Notes under the pieces: generated by a model
The model's database searches: none
What the model saw: the letters and a program-made list of their open reading frames with translations, nothing else
Told to the model about the DNA's origin: nothing
In this document: in pieces, positions 1 through 8,384 of the stretch
How the letters are laid out: every line of letters begins with the position of its first letter
Position numbering within the stretch: the stretch's first letter is position 1
Source of the DNA: an uncultured Lachnospiraceae bacterium
GTDB taxonomy: Bacteria; Bacillota; Clostridia; Lachnospirales; Lachnospiraceae
Reading direction: 5' to 3'
Assembly: GCA_910584725.1 (NCBI GenBank)
Contig: CAJUBE010000012.1
Location: forward strand, 1-62,339
DNA length: 62,339 nt
Translations under genes and position numbers: made by a program

Positions 1-25
1 AATTATATCACTTTTTTGAATTATA

Positions 26-370
26 TCAAGTTATTCCATGGGAAACACAAAATTCGAAATATCCCGCACCTGTCTGCTTTAATGAGGCGTCAAACTGGGC
101 GTACGCCTCCTCCTTGGTCTTACAGTTGATCCACGCCGCATTTTTCGTGGCAAGCTGATAGCGTTCCCTCGGGTAACGCTCCACCAGAGCCTGCCGGATC
201 GCGTCCTCGCTCCCCGCATAAGCCCATGCTGTGTCAAAATAGGTAAATCCCGCCTCCATAAAAAGATCCACCATTTCCTTTACCTGCTCCACATCGATCA
301 CGCCGTCCTTCTGCGGAAGACGCATCAGACCAAACCCGAGCTTTCTGATTTCTTCACCAAGATAAGCCAT
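26..370 (-). pseudogene. Aldo/keto reductase, N-terminal fragment
   Basis: This ORF encodes the first 114 residues of what looks like an aldo/keto reductase of about 370 aa in the family. Visible family features are the LGFGLMRLP opening, the FDTAWAYAGSE block (catalytic Asp and Tyr region) and ATKNA (catalytic Lys). The reading frame stops just after the position where the family has its YLLH active-site histidine (here CVSHGIT then stop), so two thirds of the barrel are missing. The start has a good AAGGAG ribosome site. The stop is followed by two direct copies of TGATATAATT within 30 nt, which may mark the rearrangement or frameshift that broke the gene. The rest of the gene could lie in another frame beyond the window edge. 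It is transcribed from a MerR-type promoter. Confidence 0.7.
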
Positions 371-423
371 ATGTCTTTTCTCCTTTTCCTATGTTGCCAA
401 AACCGGTTTCCTGTATTATGATG

Positions 424-454
424 AGTATACTTGCTTCGTGTAACTCGAAGTCAA
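424..454 (-). promoter_or_regulatory. MerR-family-type promoter/operator for the aldo/keto reductase
   Basis: On the minus strand TTGACT (449-454) and TATACT (424-429) are separated by 19 bp, not the usual 17. A 19-bp spacer is the hallmark of promoters activated by MerR-family regulators. The spacer region carries an imperfect dyad, CTTCG-a-GT/AC-a-CGAAG (434-450), centred between the two boxes. A MerR-family gene lies 1.5 kb away (1946-2350). That this protein acts here is inferred from context. Confidence 0.65.
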
Positions 455-566
455 TATCAATTTTATAAAAATTCCATAAACTCCCATATGCGTATTTGCG
501 CATAGAAAGGATTGCCGGTATATCGGCATATATCGAAAGATTATAAAAATGTAGGAGGCATGAAAA

Positions 567-1925
567 ATGGAACGTGAAAAATTCGGCTCAAGAATGGGCT
601 TTATCCTGTTATCGGCGGGATGCGCGATCGGCATCGGCAATGTGTGGCGCTTTCCTTATATAGCCGGCATGTACGGCGGCGGCATGTTTGTGCTGTTCTA
701 TCTGTTCTTTCTGATCGCTATGGGCATCCCCGTGATGACGATGGAGTTTGCCGTGGGACGAGCCAGCAGGAAAAGCGTCATCAAGAGCTTCACAGAGTTG
801 GAAAAGCCCGGGCAGAAATGGCACTTGCACGGATATCTCGGCATGGCGGGCAACTATCTGCTGATGATGTTCTACACCACCGTTGCCGGCTGGATGCTCT
901 ACTATTTCTACCAGATGCTTACCGGAAAATTTGTCGGCAAGGACAAGGAACAAGTTGCCGGCATGTTTCAGAACATGTTGGAAAGTCCCACTGTTTTGAC
1001 CACGGTCATGCTCATCATCGTGGTCTCCGGCATTCTGATCTGTTCCCTCGGTCTGCAGAAGGGCGTCGAGAAAATCACCAAGATTATGATGACGCTGCTC
1101 CTGCTTATTATTGTGGTACTGGCTGTGCGCGGCATGACGCTGCCGGGCGGCACGGAAGGCATAAAATTCTATCTTCTGCCCGATGTACAGAGAATGCGGG
1201 AAGTGGGCATCGTGGAGACTGTCACCGCCGCCATGAATCAGGCGTTTTTTACGCTGAGCCTGGGCATCGGCTCCATGGCAATCTTTGGCAGCTATATCGG
1301 CAAAGACCGCACCCTGCTTGGCGAATCGGTAAACATCGCCATTCTGGATACCTTTGTTGCCCTCGTGTCCGGACTCATCATTTTTCCGACCTGTTTTTCC
1401 TTTGATATCAGCCCGGACATGGGTCCAAGCCTGATCTTTATCACGCTGCCGAATATTTTTAACAATATGACCGGCGGACGTGTGTGGGGTACACTGTTCT
1501 TTATATTTATGACCTTTGCGGCATTTTCCACGATTCTTGCGGTATTTGAAAACATCATATCGTGCGGGATGGATCTGTTTGGCTGGAGCCGGAAAAAATC
1601 CTGTCTGGTCAATCTGGCTGCACTTACCGTCCTCTCCCTGCCCTGTGTCTTCGGCTATAATATCTGGTCGTCATTCCAGCCGCTTGGCGAGGGAAGTGCG
1701 GTTCTCGACCTGGAAGATTTTATCGTCAGCAACATCCTGCTGCCGGTGGGCGCGCTCGTCTATCTGCTGTTCTGCGTGACCAGATACGGCTGGGGATTTG
1801 AGAATTACCTGAAAGAGACCAATACCGGCGAAGGCTTGAAAATGCCGCGGGGAATCCGCGTCTATGTGACCTTTATCCTGCCGGTTCTTTTGCTCTTCCT
1901 GATTATAAAAGGGTGGATTGGCTGA
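567..1925 (+). CDS. Sodium-dependent neurotransmitter:sodium symporter family transporter
   Basis: This 452-residue multi-pass membrane protein has the signature start of the NSS/SNF family: FGSRMGFILLSAGCAIGIGNVWRFPY followed by a glycine-rich GMYGGG, which form TM1 and its unwound sodium/substrate site. About 11-12 hydrophobic segments follow, near the usual length of bacterial members such as MhsT or TnaT. It probably imports an amino acid by sodium symport; the substrate cannot be told. The start is set by AGGAGG upstream of the ATG. The merR gene begins 20 bp after its stop with its own ribosome site, so the two are probably co-transcribed. Confidence 0.9.
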   Translation: MEREKFGSRMGFILLSAGCAIGIGNVWRFPYIAGMYGGGMFVLFYLFFLIAMGIPVMTMEFAVGRASRKSVIKSFTELEKPGQKWHLHGYLGMAGNYLLMMFYTTVAGWMLYYFYQMLTGKFVGKDKEQVAGMFQNMLESPTVLTTVMLIIVVSGILICSLGLQKGVEKITKIMMTLLLLIIVVLAVRGMTLPGGTEGIKFYLLPDVQRMREVGIVETVTAAMNQAFFTLSLGIGSMAIFGSYIGKDRTLLGESVNIAILDTFVALVSGLIIFPTCFSFDISPDMGPSLIFITLPNIFNNMTGGRVWGTLFFIFMTFAAFSTILAVFENIISCGMDLFGWSRKKSCLVNLAALTVLSLPCVFGYNIWSSFQPLGEGSAVLDLEDFIVSNILLPVGALVYLLFCVTRYGWGFENYLKETNTGEGLKMPRGIRVYVTFILPVLLLFLIIKGWIG

Positions 1926-1945
1926 CGCCGGAAGGAGATGTTACC

Positions 1946-2350
1946 ATGACTTATACTGTCAAAGAGTTTGCCGACATGTTTCATGCAACGGAGCACACCG
2001 TGCGCTACTACACGGATATCGGTCTTCTGCCCTGCAGGCGGGACAACGGGAACCACCGTATGTTCGACGAGCCCGCCGTCAACTGGATGCGGGCAATCAC
2101 CTATCTGAAAAGCTGCGGTATGCCGATTCGGGAGATCAAGAGATATTTCGATTTATGCCAGATGGAAGAGTCCGAAGAAAACCTTCGCGCCAGATATGAA
2201 ATCATCGCAAAACAGCGGGAGGCGGCGCACAAAAAAGCGGCGGAAGCCAAAGCTGCCGCCGACTACATGGATCACAAGGCAAAGCATTATGAAGAAATTC
2301 TTGCGGGGCTCATCCCTGATGACACCAATCCGGTAAACTGGGGGGATTAG
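1946..2350 (+). CDS. MerR family transcriptional regulator
   Basis: The 134-residue protein begins with a MerR-type winged helix (YTVKEFADMFHATEHTVRYYTDIGLLPC, then R-x-x-N-G-x-R-like RRDNGNHRMF), followed by a DNA-binding arm with KSCGMPIREIKRYFDLC and a C-terminal dimerisation coiled coil rich in Ala, Lys and Glu. The ATG at 1946 is chosen because GGAAGGAG lies just upstream; an in-frame upstream ATG overlaps the symporter gene. No metal-binding cysteine cluster is seen, so it is more like the redox/aldehyde or small-molecule class. A promoter with 19-bp spacing and a dyad stands upstream of the aldo/keto reductase at 424-454 and is a likely target. Its stop TAG directly abuts repeat element A. 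Confidence 0.88.
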   Translation: MTYTVKEFADMFHATEHTVRYYTDIGLLPCRRDNGNHRMFDEPAVNWMRAITYLKSCGMPIREIKRYFDLCQMEESEENLRARYEIIAKQREAAHKKAAEAKAAADYMDHKAKHYEEILAGLIPDDTNPVNWGD

Positions 2351-2510
2351 AGTGTGAGAAGTACTTCTAAAGCTCAGCAGCAAAGGCTGCTTCGTTAAGA
2401 AGTACTAAGTCTGCTTTGCAGACTTTTCTCACACAGGAGAATGCCCAAAATACGGGCATTCTCCGCACTGATTTGAGTCACAGCAGAGCTGTGACATGGC
2501 GGTTAGCGTG
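2351..2510 (+). repeat. Modular hairpin element, copy A (family 1)
   Basis: The element starts at the base after the merR stop. The outer stem is GTGTGAGA / TCTCACAC, the inner stem AGTACTTCT / AGAAGTACT with an apical GCAGC..GCTGC hairpin. An extra GTCTGC/GCAGAC hairpin is inserted, then GGAGAATGCC/GGCATTCTCC and TCACAGC/GCTGTGA hairpins, ending GGTTAGCGTG. Element orientation is plus here and minus in all other copies, so it follows transcription of the gene it abuts. The convergent neighbour on the right is the AAA protein gene. Confidence 0.85.
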
Positions 2511-2534
2511 GACTGCCGCATCGTAAATGTATAC

Positions 2535-4271
2535 CTATCCCTCGCTGCCGATCAGCACTTTCTTCCCACAAAAGGCAAACCCGTACTTTCGGATACGTTC
2601 TTCCGGTATTCCCTTTGCCGCAAGATCCGCCTGGTAATTCTTCTCCCTGATCTGGTGCAGCGCTTCCTGTACCGTATCGGAAAGCTCCTTTTCCTCTGTA
2701 TCCTGTACCTTAAATTCTATAATGACAGCGTCATTTATGATACCGCCGCCCGCCGCACTGCCATCCCCCTGCTTCCTCATCCTTCGGGGTTCCAATACGA
2801 TATCATACCTTCCAAAGCCGCTCTCCCTGTTTGATGTGATGCTGTATCTGTCTGTCAGTTCCACCATCAGCCCCAGCACAAAGCCGTGATAAAAGCGTTC
2901 CGGCTCGGCTCCCGAAGGGTTCCTTCCCGTGTCAAAGTAGCTGAACATTTCCACGGTCACCCGGTTCATATAGTTGTTCATTGCTTTCAGGTCATTTAGC
3001 AGCAACGCCTTTATGAAATCATTATAATCCGCCTGCACGCTGCCAAACCATTTCCTGATCATGTTCCGGAACATCACCTTTACTTCAAAGTTGGTCAGTT
3101 CCAATTCATACTCCTCTTTCCACTCGCCAAATTCAGAAATATGAATTTCATACTCCTTTACCTTCATATAGCCGCTGGCAAGCAAAAGGCTCCAAAGCGC
3201 CTGTTCGCTCCCGTCCAACAGATCATATACAATCTGCTCGTCGATCTCCGTCCGAATGGATTCCCCCTGCAATAAACGCTCAAAGGTTTCCTTAACCTTT
3301 CTGCTGCCCTCGCGCACCAGCTTTCCCACAAGGCTGTTAGAGCTGGTGTTTGCCCAGTAGGCGCCAACTTTTCCTTTATCAAGGAAATTAATAATAGACC
3401 AGGGATTATAGATATCCTTGCAATTTCCAAACATAAAACCGTCGTACCAGTATTTTACCAATTGTTTTTGATCTGACATCCCAAATTCATCCAACGCCGC
3501 AAAAACCTCTTCTTCCGTAAAACCAAAACTGTCCGCATATTTTTCGGAGATTGTGCTCACCACTTCCAGATTATTCAGATCAGAAAAAATACTTTCTTTA
3601 CTGATTCTTGTAATCCCCGTCATAAGCGCCCGCTCCAGATGGGGATTCGTCTTGAACGTGGCATTGAAGAGGCTTCTTATAAATGCCACCATCTCGCTCC
3701 AATATCCATTTACATAGGCTTCCTGCATAGGGGTGTCATATTCATCCAGAAGAATGATTACCTTTTTCCCATAATATCTGCCAAGGAAATCAGACAGTGA
3801 CCGTAACGCTGCCGAAGCCACACTGTCCTCCATATCTGCGCAGACCTCTTGATAATAAGCTTTCTCCTTTTCATTGAGCAGATTTCCCTTTAACAGAAAA
3901 TCATTGATATTATACTGTTCCTCTATGGTCCGGCAGATCGACTCTCTCGCCGCCTTATAAGAGCTGTCCTTAATGCTGGCAAAGCTTAAGAAAAGCACCG
4001 GATAGGTTCCCTGCAGCTTTTTATATTTTTCACTTTCCCAAATCTTGAGATTTTGAAACAATTCTCCCCTGTCTTTGTAATTTGCGGAAAAGAACTTTTC
4101 CACCATGCTCATATTCAGTGTTTTGCCAAACCGCCTCGGTCTTGTGATCAGCGTTACGCTATCCCCGCTTTCCCACCATTCCCGTATAAACTCTGTCTTA
4201 TCGATATAAAAATACCCTTCTCTCTGAATCGACTCAAAATCCTGATTTCCAATGCTTACCGTCCTTGCCAT
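2535..4271 (-). CDS. AAA-ATPase-like / PD-(D/E)XK nuclease-domain protein
   Basis: The 578-residue protein has the architecture of the AAA-ATPase-like plus PD-(D/E)XK (DUF1703) family, which is multicopy in Lachnospiraceae and Bacteroidetes and has no settled function. The N-terminus shows FYIDKTEFI and the Walker A-like TRPRRFGKTLN; Walker B is VIILLDEYDTPM near residue 180. The C-terminus has GFGRYDIVL and AVIIEFKVQD, matching the D..ExK core of PD-(D/E)XK nucleases. The start has AGGAGG at good spacing. It stands alone between convergent merR/element A and the ABC operon, 30 bp from the permease gene. An anti-mobile-element role is sometimes suggested for such families but nothing here proves it. 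Confidence 0.85.
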   Translation of the reverse strand: MARTVSIGNQDFESIQREGYFYIDKTEFIREWWESGDSVTLITRPRRFGKTLNMSMVEKFFSANYKDRGELFQNLKIWESEKYKKLQGTYPVLFLSFASIKDSSYKAARESICRTIEEQYNINDFLLKGNLLNEKEKAYYQEVCADMEDSVASAALRSLSDFLGRYYGKKVIILLDEYDTPMQEAYVNGYWSEMVAFIRSLFNATFKTNPHLERALMTGITRISKESIFSDLNNLEVVSTISEKYADSFGFTEEEVFAALDEFGMSDQKQLVKYWYDGFMFGNCKDIYNPWSIINFLDKGKVGAYWANTSSNSLVGKLVREGSRKVKETFERLLQGESIRTEIDEQIVYDLLDGSEQALWSLLLASGYMKVKEYEIHISEFGEWKEEYELELTNFEVKVMFRNMIRKWFGSVQADYNDFIKALLLNDLKAMNNYMNRVTVEMFSYFDTGRNPSGAEPERFYHGFVLGLMVELTDRYSITSNRESGFGRYDIVLEPRRMRKQGDGSAAGGGIINDAVIIEFKVQDTEEKELSDTVQEALHQIREKNYQADLAAKGIPEERIRKYGFAFCGKKVLIGSEG

Positions 4272-4301
4272 AGCGCGCCCTCCTGCTTAGAGTATATCTG
4301 T

Positions 4302-5726
4302 TTATCCGATTAAAGTCAAAGCAAATGCACTGTTCAGCATCCAATAACCGATCACCAGAAAGACAATCTCAAACGCCCGCTCCGACCCGCTGATCCGCCC
4401 GAGAAATATCGACAACGCCGGAACAAAACAGGCAGACAGGATTGCTGCGGCAGCGCCAGCCCCGTTTCCGGCTAAAGCCGCCCGCAGAATAACCGGCACT
4501 GATATCAGGGCAGAAAGCATCGCACCCACACACCAGCGGACCAGAATCTGACGGGACTGTGCGTGATAAAACGTCGGCAGCAGCGCATCCATATTATATT
4601 TTTTCTCACGGCAGCCATAATCCGCGTATAACAGGCAGGACCACATCATCGCCAGCACCCACAGTGTGCCGCGTGCCGTTTTTCTGTCTGCAAGAAGCAT
4701 CGACAGCCATAACCCCGACATAACCAACGTCCAAAGCGCAGAACAATTGCGGAACGTTAGGATAACCTCTGTCACGAATATACCATGACCCCTCGATTTT
4801 CGCTCCTTTTTCTCAGAAATCACACGCCTTTTCTTACTGCTCTCATAGCGCGGCAAAATCACGGAAGCCGCAATACTTATTACGATTCCTCCAACAATCA
4901 TAACGACTTTTTCCAAAACCCGCTTTTGGGTAAAAGGCAATGGCTGAAAAAACAGTTCCGCCAGTTCCCGATGACTTACCTCCATATCCTGATGAACGCC
5001 AAGCGCTACCTGCGCCGTTCTTCCCGTCACATGATATACGCTCTGGTCAATGCTGTCTTTCAGCCATACAAAACCCGTCATGTCAAAAAACCGCGCAATC
5101 AAGCCCTGCGGAGCATCCACCAACAAAGAGATACAGACAATATACATGACAAAAAACAAAACACCTGCCAGCCACGAACCGCTCCTGCCTTGAAGCAGAG
5201 GTACCGCTTCTGCCATAAGCGCCACGGCGGCGCACAGACAGATGCCCGGCAGAATGCCCGCAAAAAAGGACAGGAAATGCAAGACAGAAAATCCCGAACC
5301 GCAAAAATGTATCAGCGTTATGCACAAGGAAGATACGACTACCACAGCCAGCACCAGAGTAAGCAGGAGTAAATTGGATATGTATTTTCCCGCCAGATAG
5401 CTTACCCTGCGCACCGGCGAAGTATAGACCAGAGCCATCGTACCTGTCTTTCTGTCAAAAGACAATGTATTTCTCAGATAAAAAAATCCGGCTAAGGGCA
5501 ACAGCATCCCTGTACACAGGGCAGACGCCATCGGTATCCATGTCCAGTTCGTGCCCTGCAAAAAATAATCGGCGTCCACGGCAATAGAAGTCATTTCCGC
5601 CTCCGAATCCGGCACAAAAAGAAATGCCGCCAAAGCAGATAGCGCGCATAAGGCGAGAAAGGAAAATCTGCGGGTACGCTCTTTCAAATCCGACAGCGCA
5701 ATGAACCATATCTGATTCCCGGTCAT
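4302..5726 (-). CDS. ABC-2-type transporter permease
   Basis: The 474-residue protein is strongly hydrophobic with about ten or eleven membrane segments. It begins MTGNQIWFIALSDLKERTRR and includes FDRKTGTMALVYTSPVRRVSYLAGKYISN, a typical ABC-2 permease amphipathic region where the protein contacts the ATPase. The start overlaps the stop of the ATPase gene by one base (TAATG) and has GGAGGT upstream, so the two are translationally coupled; a longer upstream start would run into the ATPase gene. The substrate is unknown; such XRE-ATPase-permease operons often export peptides or confer self-resistance. Confidence 0.82.
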   Translation of the reverse strand: MTGNQIWFIALSDLKERTRRFSFLALCALSALAAFLFVPDSEAEMTSIAVDADYFLQGTNWTWIPMASALCTGMLLPLAGFFYLRNTLSFDRKTGTMALVYTSPVRRVSYLAGKYISNLLLLTLVLAVVVVSSLCITLIHFCGSGFSVLHFLSFFAGILPGICLCAAVALMAEAVPLLQGRSGSWLAGVLFFVMYIVCISLLVDAPQGLIARFFDMTGFVWLKDSIDQSVYHVTGRTAQVALGVHQDMEVSHRELAELFFQPLPFTQKRVLEKVVMIVGGIVISIAASVILPRYESSKKRRVISEKKERKSRGHGIFVTEVILTFRNCSALWTLVMSGLWLSMLLADRKTARGTLWVLAMMWSCLLYADYGCREKKYNMDALLPTFYHAQSRQILVRWCVGAMLSALISVPVILRAALAGNGAGAAAAILSACFVPALSIFLGRISGSERAFEIVFLVIGYWMLNSAFALTLIG

Positions 5727-6589
5727 TAAAACACCTCCTCCAGCACACACAGACATGCCTCTTCCAGCGCCGCCTCAGCTAAAACCGCATCGGCAAACGG
5801 TCTTTCCGCGCTGACCTGCCGGATTTTGATTCCCTCCTTGGTCTGGAGCATGGAACTGACGCTGGATAACCCTTCGCTTCTCAGGCTCTTTGGAAGAATG
5901 TACTCCCATACATGACCTTGCGCATGATGGAGCAGCGTTTCCGGCGTATCGCAAAACAATAGATTCCCTTTTTTCAAAACCATGATTTTTGTCGCTGCCG
6001 CTTCGATATCAGAAATAATATGTGTGGATAGCAAAACAAGTTTCGTACATGCCAGTGTTGACAGGATATTGCGGAGAGCCACCCGCTCTTCCGGGTCCAG
6101 CCCCGTTGTCGGTTCATCCACAATAATAATCTCCGGGTTCCCCAATAAAGCGCCCGCTATCCCCACACGCTGTTTCATGCCGCCCGAGCAGTCTGACAGA
6201 CGCTTATTTCTCACGTCTGACAAATGTAAAGCTTCCAGAAAGGCTTCCACTTCTTCTCTGGCTTTCTTTTTGGGAATTTTTTTCAGTGCGGACAGATACA
6301 TCAGAAATTCAACCGCGCTCAAATTGGGATAGAATGCAGCATTCTGTGGCAGATATCCGATATTTTTCTGCATAAGCGAGGGATTTTTCACAATGCTTCT
6401 GCCGTCCAGCAAGACATCGCCGCTGGTGGGTCTGATCAGAGTTGACAGGATTTTGATCAATGTAGACTTGCCCGCGCCGTTGGACCCGACAAGCCCGATC
6501 AGTTCGCCGGATTCCATACAGCACGACAGCGGATTTAGTGCAGAAATTGTACCGTACTTCTTTGAAACTTCTTTTACTTCTAACAGCAT
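5726..6589 (-). CDS. ABC transporter ATP-binding protein
   Basis: The 287-residue protein is an ABC ATPase of the ABC-2/drug-export class. It has Walker A GSNGAGKST near residue 35, a Q-loop in YLPQNAAFYPNL, signature CSGGMKQRV, Walker B IIIVDEPTTGLDP and an H-loop STH. The extra 60-70 residues at the C-terminus fit the regulatory extension of this class. It is coupled to the downstream permease and preceded by an XRE regulator gene, 27 bp away, in the same direction. Confidence 0.92.
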   Translation of the reverse strand: MLLEVKEVSKKYGTISALNPLSCCMESGELIGLVGSNGAGKSTLIKILSTLIRPTSGDVLLDGRSIVKNPSLMQKNIGYLPQNAAFYPNLSAVEFLMYLSALKKIPKKKAREEVEAFLEALHLSDVRNKRLSDCSGGMKQRVGIAGALLGNPEIIIVDEPTTGLDPEERVALRNILSTLACTKLVLLSTHIISDIEAAATKIMVLKKGNLLFCDTPETLLHHAQGHVWEYILPKSLRSEGLSSVSSMLQTKEGIKIRQVSAERPFADAVLAEAALEEACLCVLEEVF

Positions 6590-6616
6590 GATAACCTCCT
6601 GAAAAATCAGGCGGTC

Positions 6617-7063
6617 TTATCCTGCCTGATCTTTTGTCAAACGATTGTAAAGGAGCAGCCCTATTCCCATGGCAACACATAAAACCATGAAGAAAACGCC
6701 CACCGAATTTGCTCCCGGTTCGCCGGGGAAAAAGGGGGATATGATAAAAAGCACAATCGCTGCCACAAAACGGATTTTACGGCTTCTTTGTCTTTTTGCA
6801 GGCAAATCTTCTAATGGAGATTCTGTATGGGCAGAAGATTCCTGTTCCGTCTCATTGTATTCTGGCACCGTTCCTTTTAGTAAAGTGTCTATACTTACAC
6901 CGAAGAAATCACTGATTTCAACAAGGCACTCTGCTTCCGGGCAGGATACGCCATTTTCCCACTTGCCAACCGTCTGACGGGATACGTTTAATTCTTCCGC
7001 CAGTTTTTCCTGTGAAATGTTTCTTCCTTTTCTCAGTATCTGAAGGTTTTCTGAAAAATTCAT
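6617..7063 (-). CDS. XRE-family regulator with C-terminal membrane segments
   Basis: The 148-residue protein has an N-terminal helix-turn-helix (LAEELNVSRQTVGKWENG) of the type common in Firmicutes, then a polar linker and two hydrophobic segments (VAAIVLFIISPFF and VGVFFMVLCVAMGIGLLLY). The ATG at 7063 is preferred over an in-frame GTG three codons upstream because GGGAG is well spaced from it. It is the first gene of the operon with the ABC transporter and probably regulates it. The upstream region carries several GTTAC/GTAAC half-sites (7130-7180) that could be its operator. Confidence 0.85.
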   Translation of the reverse strand: MNFSENLQILRKGRNISQEKLAEELNVSRQTVGKWENGVSCPEAECLVEISDFFGVSIDTLLKGTVPEYNETEQESSAHTESPLEDLPAKRQRSRKIRFVAAIVLFIISPFFPGEPGANSVGVFFMVLCVAMGIGLLLYNRLTKDQAG

Positions 7064-7378
7064 TCTTCTCACACTCCCAAGTACCCTTACATTTTATAAT
7101 TGGATAGGTGAATCTGCCACCAATTATGCGTTACATACAGGGCAATTTTAGGTAACATCCTGTTAATTTGCCGTTACATTTGCCTGTTTTTACAGATTCA
7201 TTCCTAATATTAAATATCGCACAATATATTTCTAGTTTATAATACTTTGTGATATTTTTAAATCAATGATTTATTTTTTCCACAAAATATTATAAATAGA
7301 AAATATATTGTGCGCCTTTTAAACTTTCCTTTGGTAATACAATATATTAAAATTTTGCTTTGCGCTGCCCGGATTGCC
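7064..7378. other. AT-rich intergenic region (315 nt)
   Basis: No gene is visible. The part next to the XRE gene carries repeated GTTACAT/GTAACAT half-sites at about 7130-7180, which may be a regulator-binding region. The rest is dominated by the long inverted repeat at 7219-7313. Confidence 0.5.
7219..7313. repeat. Long inverted repeat, 33-nt arms
   Basis: Two 33-nt arms, 7219-7251 and 7281-7313, are near-complementary (few mismatches; outermost GCACAATATATTT and AAATATATTGTGC) around a 29-nt AT-rich spacer. No ORF is inside. It could be a small miniature transposable element, a strong transcription barrier after the 7379-8305 gene, or a cruciform. Confidence 0.75.
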
Positions 7379-8305
7379 CTAAAGCTTTTTCAGCTTCTCA
7401 AGAAACGACACACAGAACGCCCGCTCCATCGCGACCAATTTCCGTTCCTCCGCACTTTTTGCAGGCTGTCCGGCAAGCGGGTGGTCTATATCATAAATCC
7501 ACTTCTCCACAGCGCTGACCGCGCTTCCCACGGAAGTTCCGAATACATCAGACTGATTTTTCTCGCCGTGATACCATCTGATAAAACATTCCACTGCCAG
7601 CTGTGTAATGTGAAACTCTTTCCCGTCGTTAGATATCCAAAAGCCGCCCACCGTAAAATGTCCGCCTGTTTCCTTCTCCGCTTCCGAAAATGCCTGCCGC
7701 ACTTCTTCCGGAGCATGCTTTGCAAACGAGTCCAAAACACGGGAAGGATTGTGGCCTTTTACTTCCGTTCCCGTTTCCGCTATTGCCGCTCTCATTTCCG
7801 AATATTCCGGCGAATCCTTCAGCTTCTCCAAAAATGTAGTATAAAATTCCCGTTCTTTGACGCGCGCCTGCTGTTCCTCCATACTTCCAACTCTGCCGGG
7901 CTCTAATGGATGGTCCAAATCGTATAACGCCTTCTGGGTTGCCCGCACTGCCGATTGAACGGAGTCGCCAAGAATATTTGCACTGTTCAGCACGCCCCAG
8001 TAATGGGCTATCACCTGCTGCATATGCATTTCCGTTATATGCGTGATGCCATTGGCTGTCATGCCCAGCCCGTTGACTCCGACCTCTTTTACGGTTTCCA
8101 TCCAGGCGTCTTTCACGGACTGCGGAGCCGTCGCTCCCGCCAGCGCAAAGGATTTTTCACCATACTCGGTCACTTTATCCTGCGCCGACTTTTCCTCCAC
8201 GGTTTTCAGGAAAGACTTTGCCCCAGACGAGGCATTTCTCTCCGCCTTCCCTGCCTGATAACCTGCCGCCGGATTTCCTGCTGTTCCAATCCCGTTAATA
8301 CTCAT
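7379..8305 (-). CDS. Uncharacterised protein with an internal duplication
   Basis: I do not recognise a functional family. The 308-residue protein begins MSINGIGTAGNPAAGYQAG, has no signal peptide or membrane segment, and holds two related modules. The first (about residues 85-165) has NGITHITEMHM then DSVQSAVRATQKALYDLDHPLEP. The second (about 225-305) has GKEFHITQLAV then TSVGSAVSAVEKWIYDIDHPLAG. Both end in a REFYTTFLEKL/RAFCVSFLEKL motif. The ATG at 8305 follows GGGAGG; an upstream ATG lacks one. It lies 79 nt downstream of the PPC-like protein gene on the same strand and may be co-transcribed with it. Confidence 0.75.
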   Translation of the reverse strand: MSINGIGTAGNPAAGYQAGKAERNASSGAKSFLKTVEEKSAQDKVTEYGEKSFALAGATAPQSVKDAWMETVKEVGVNGLGMTANGITHITEMHMQQVIAHYWGVLNSANILGDSVQSAVRATQKALYDLDHPLEPGRVGSMEEQQARVKEREFYTTFLEKLKDSPEYSEMRAAIAETGTEVKGHNPSRVLDSFAKHAPEEVRQAFSEAEKETGGHFTVGGFWISNDGKEFHITQLAVECFIRWYHGEKNQSDVFGTSVGSAVSAVEKWIYDIDHPLAGQPAKSAEERKLVAMERAFCVSFLEKLKKL

Positions 8306-8384
8306 TTTGAATCCCTCCCCCGTGATCTGTTTTTTCACACAACCGCTTCCCTGTCAGGTCATCTCTTTCACTTAACGCGCCTGA

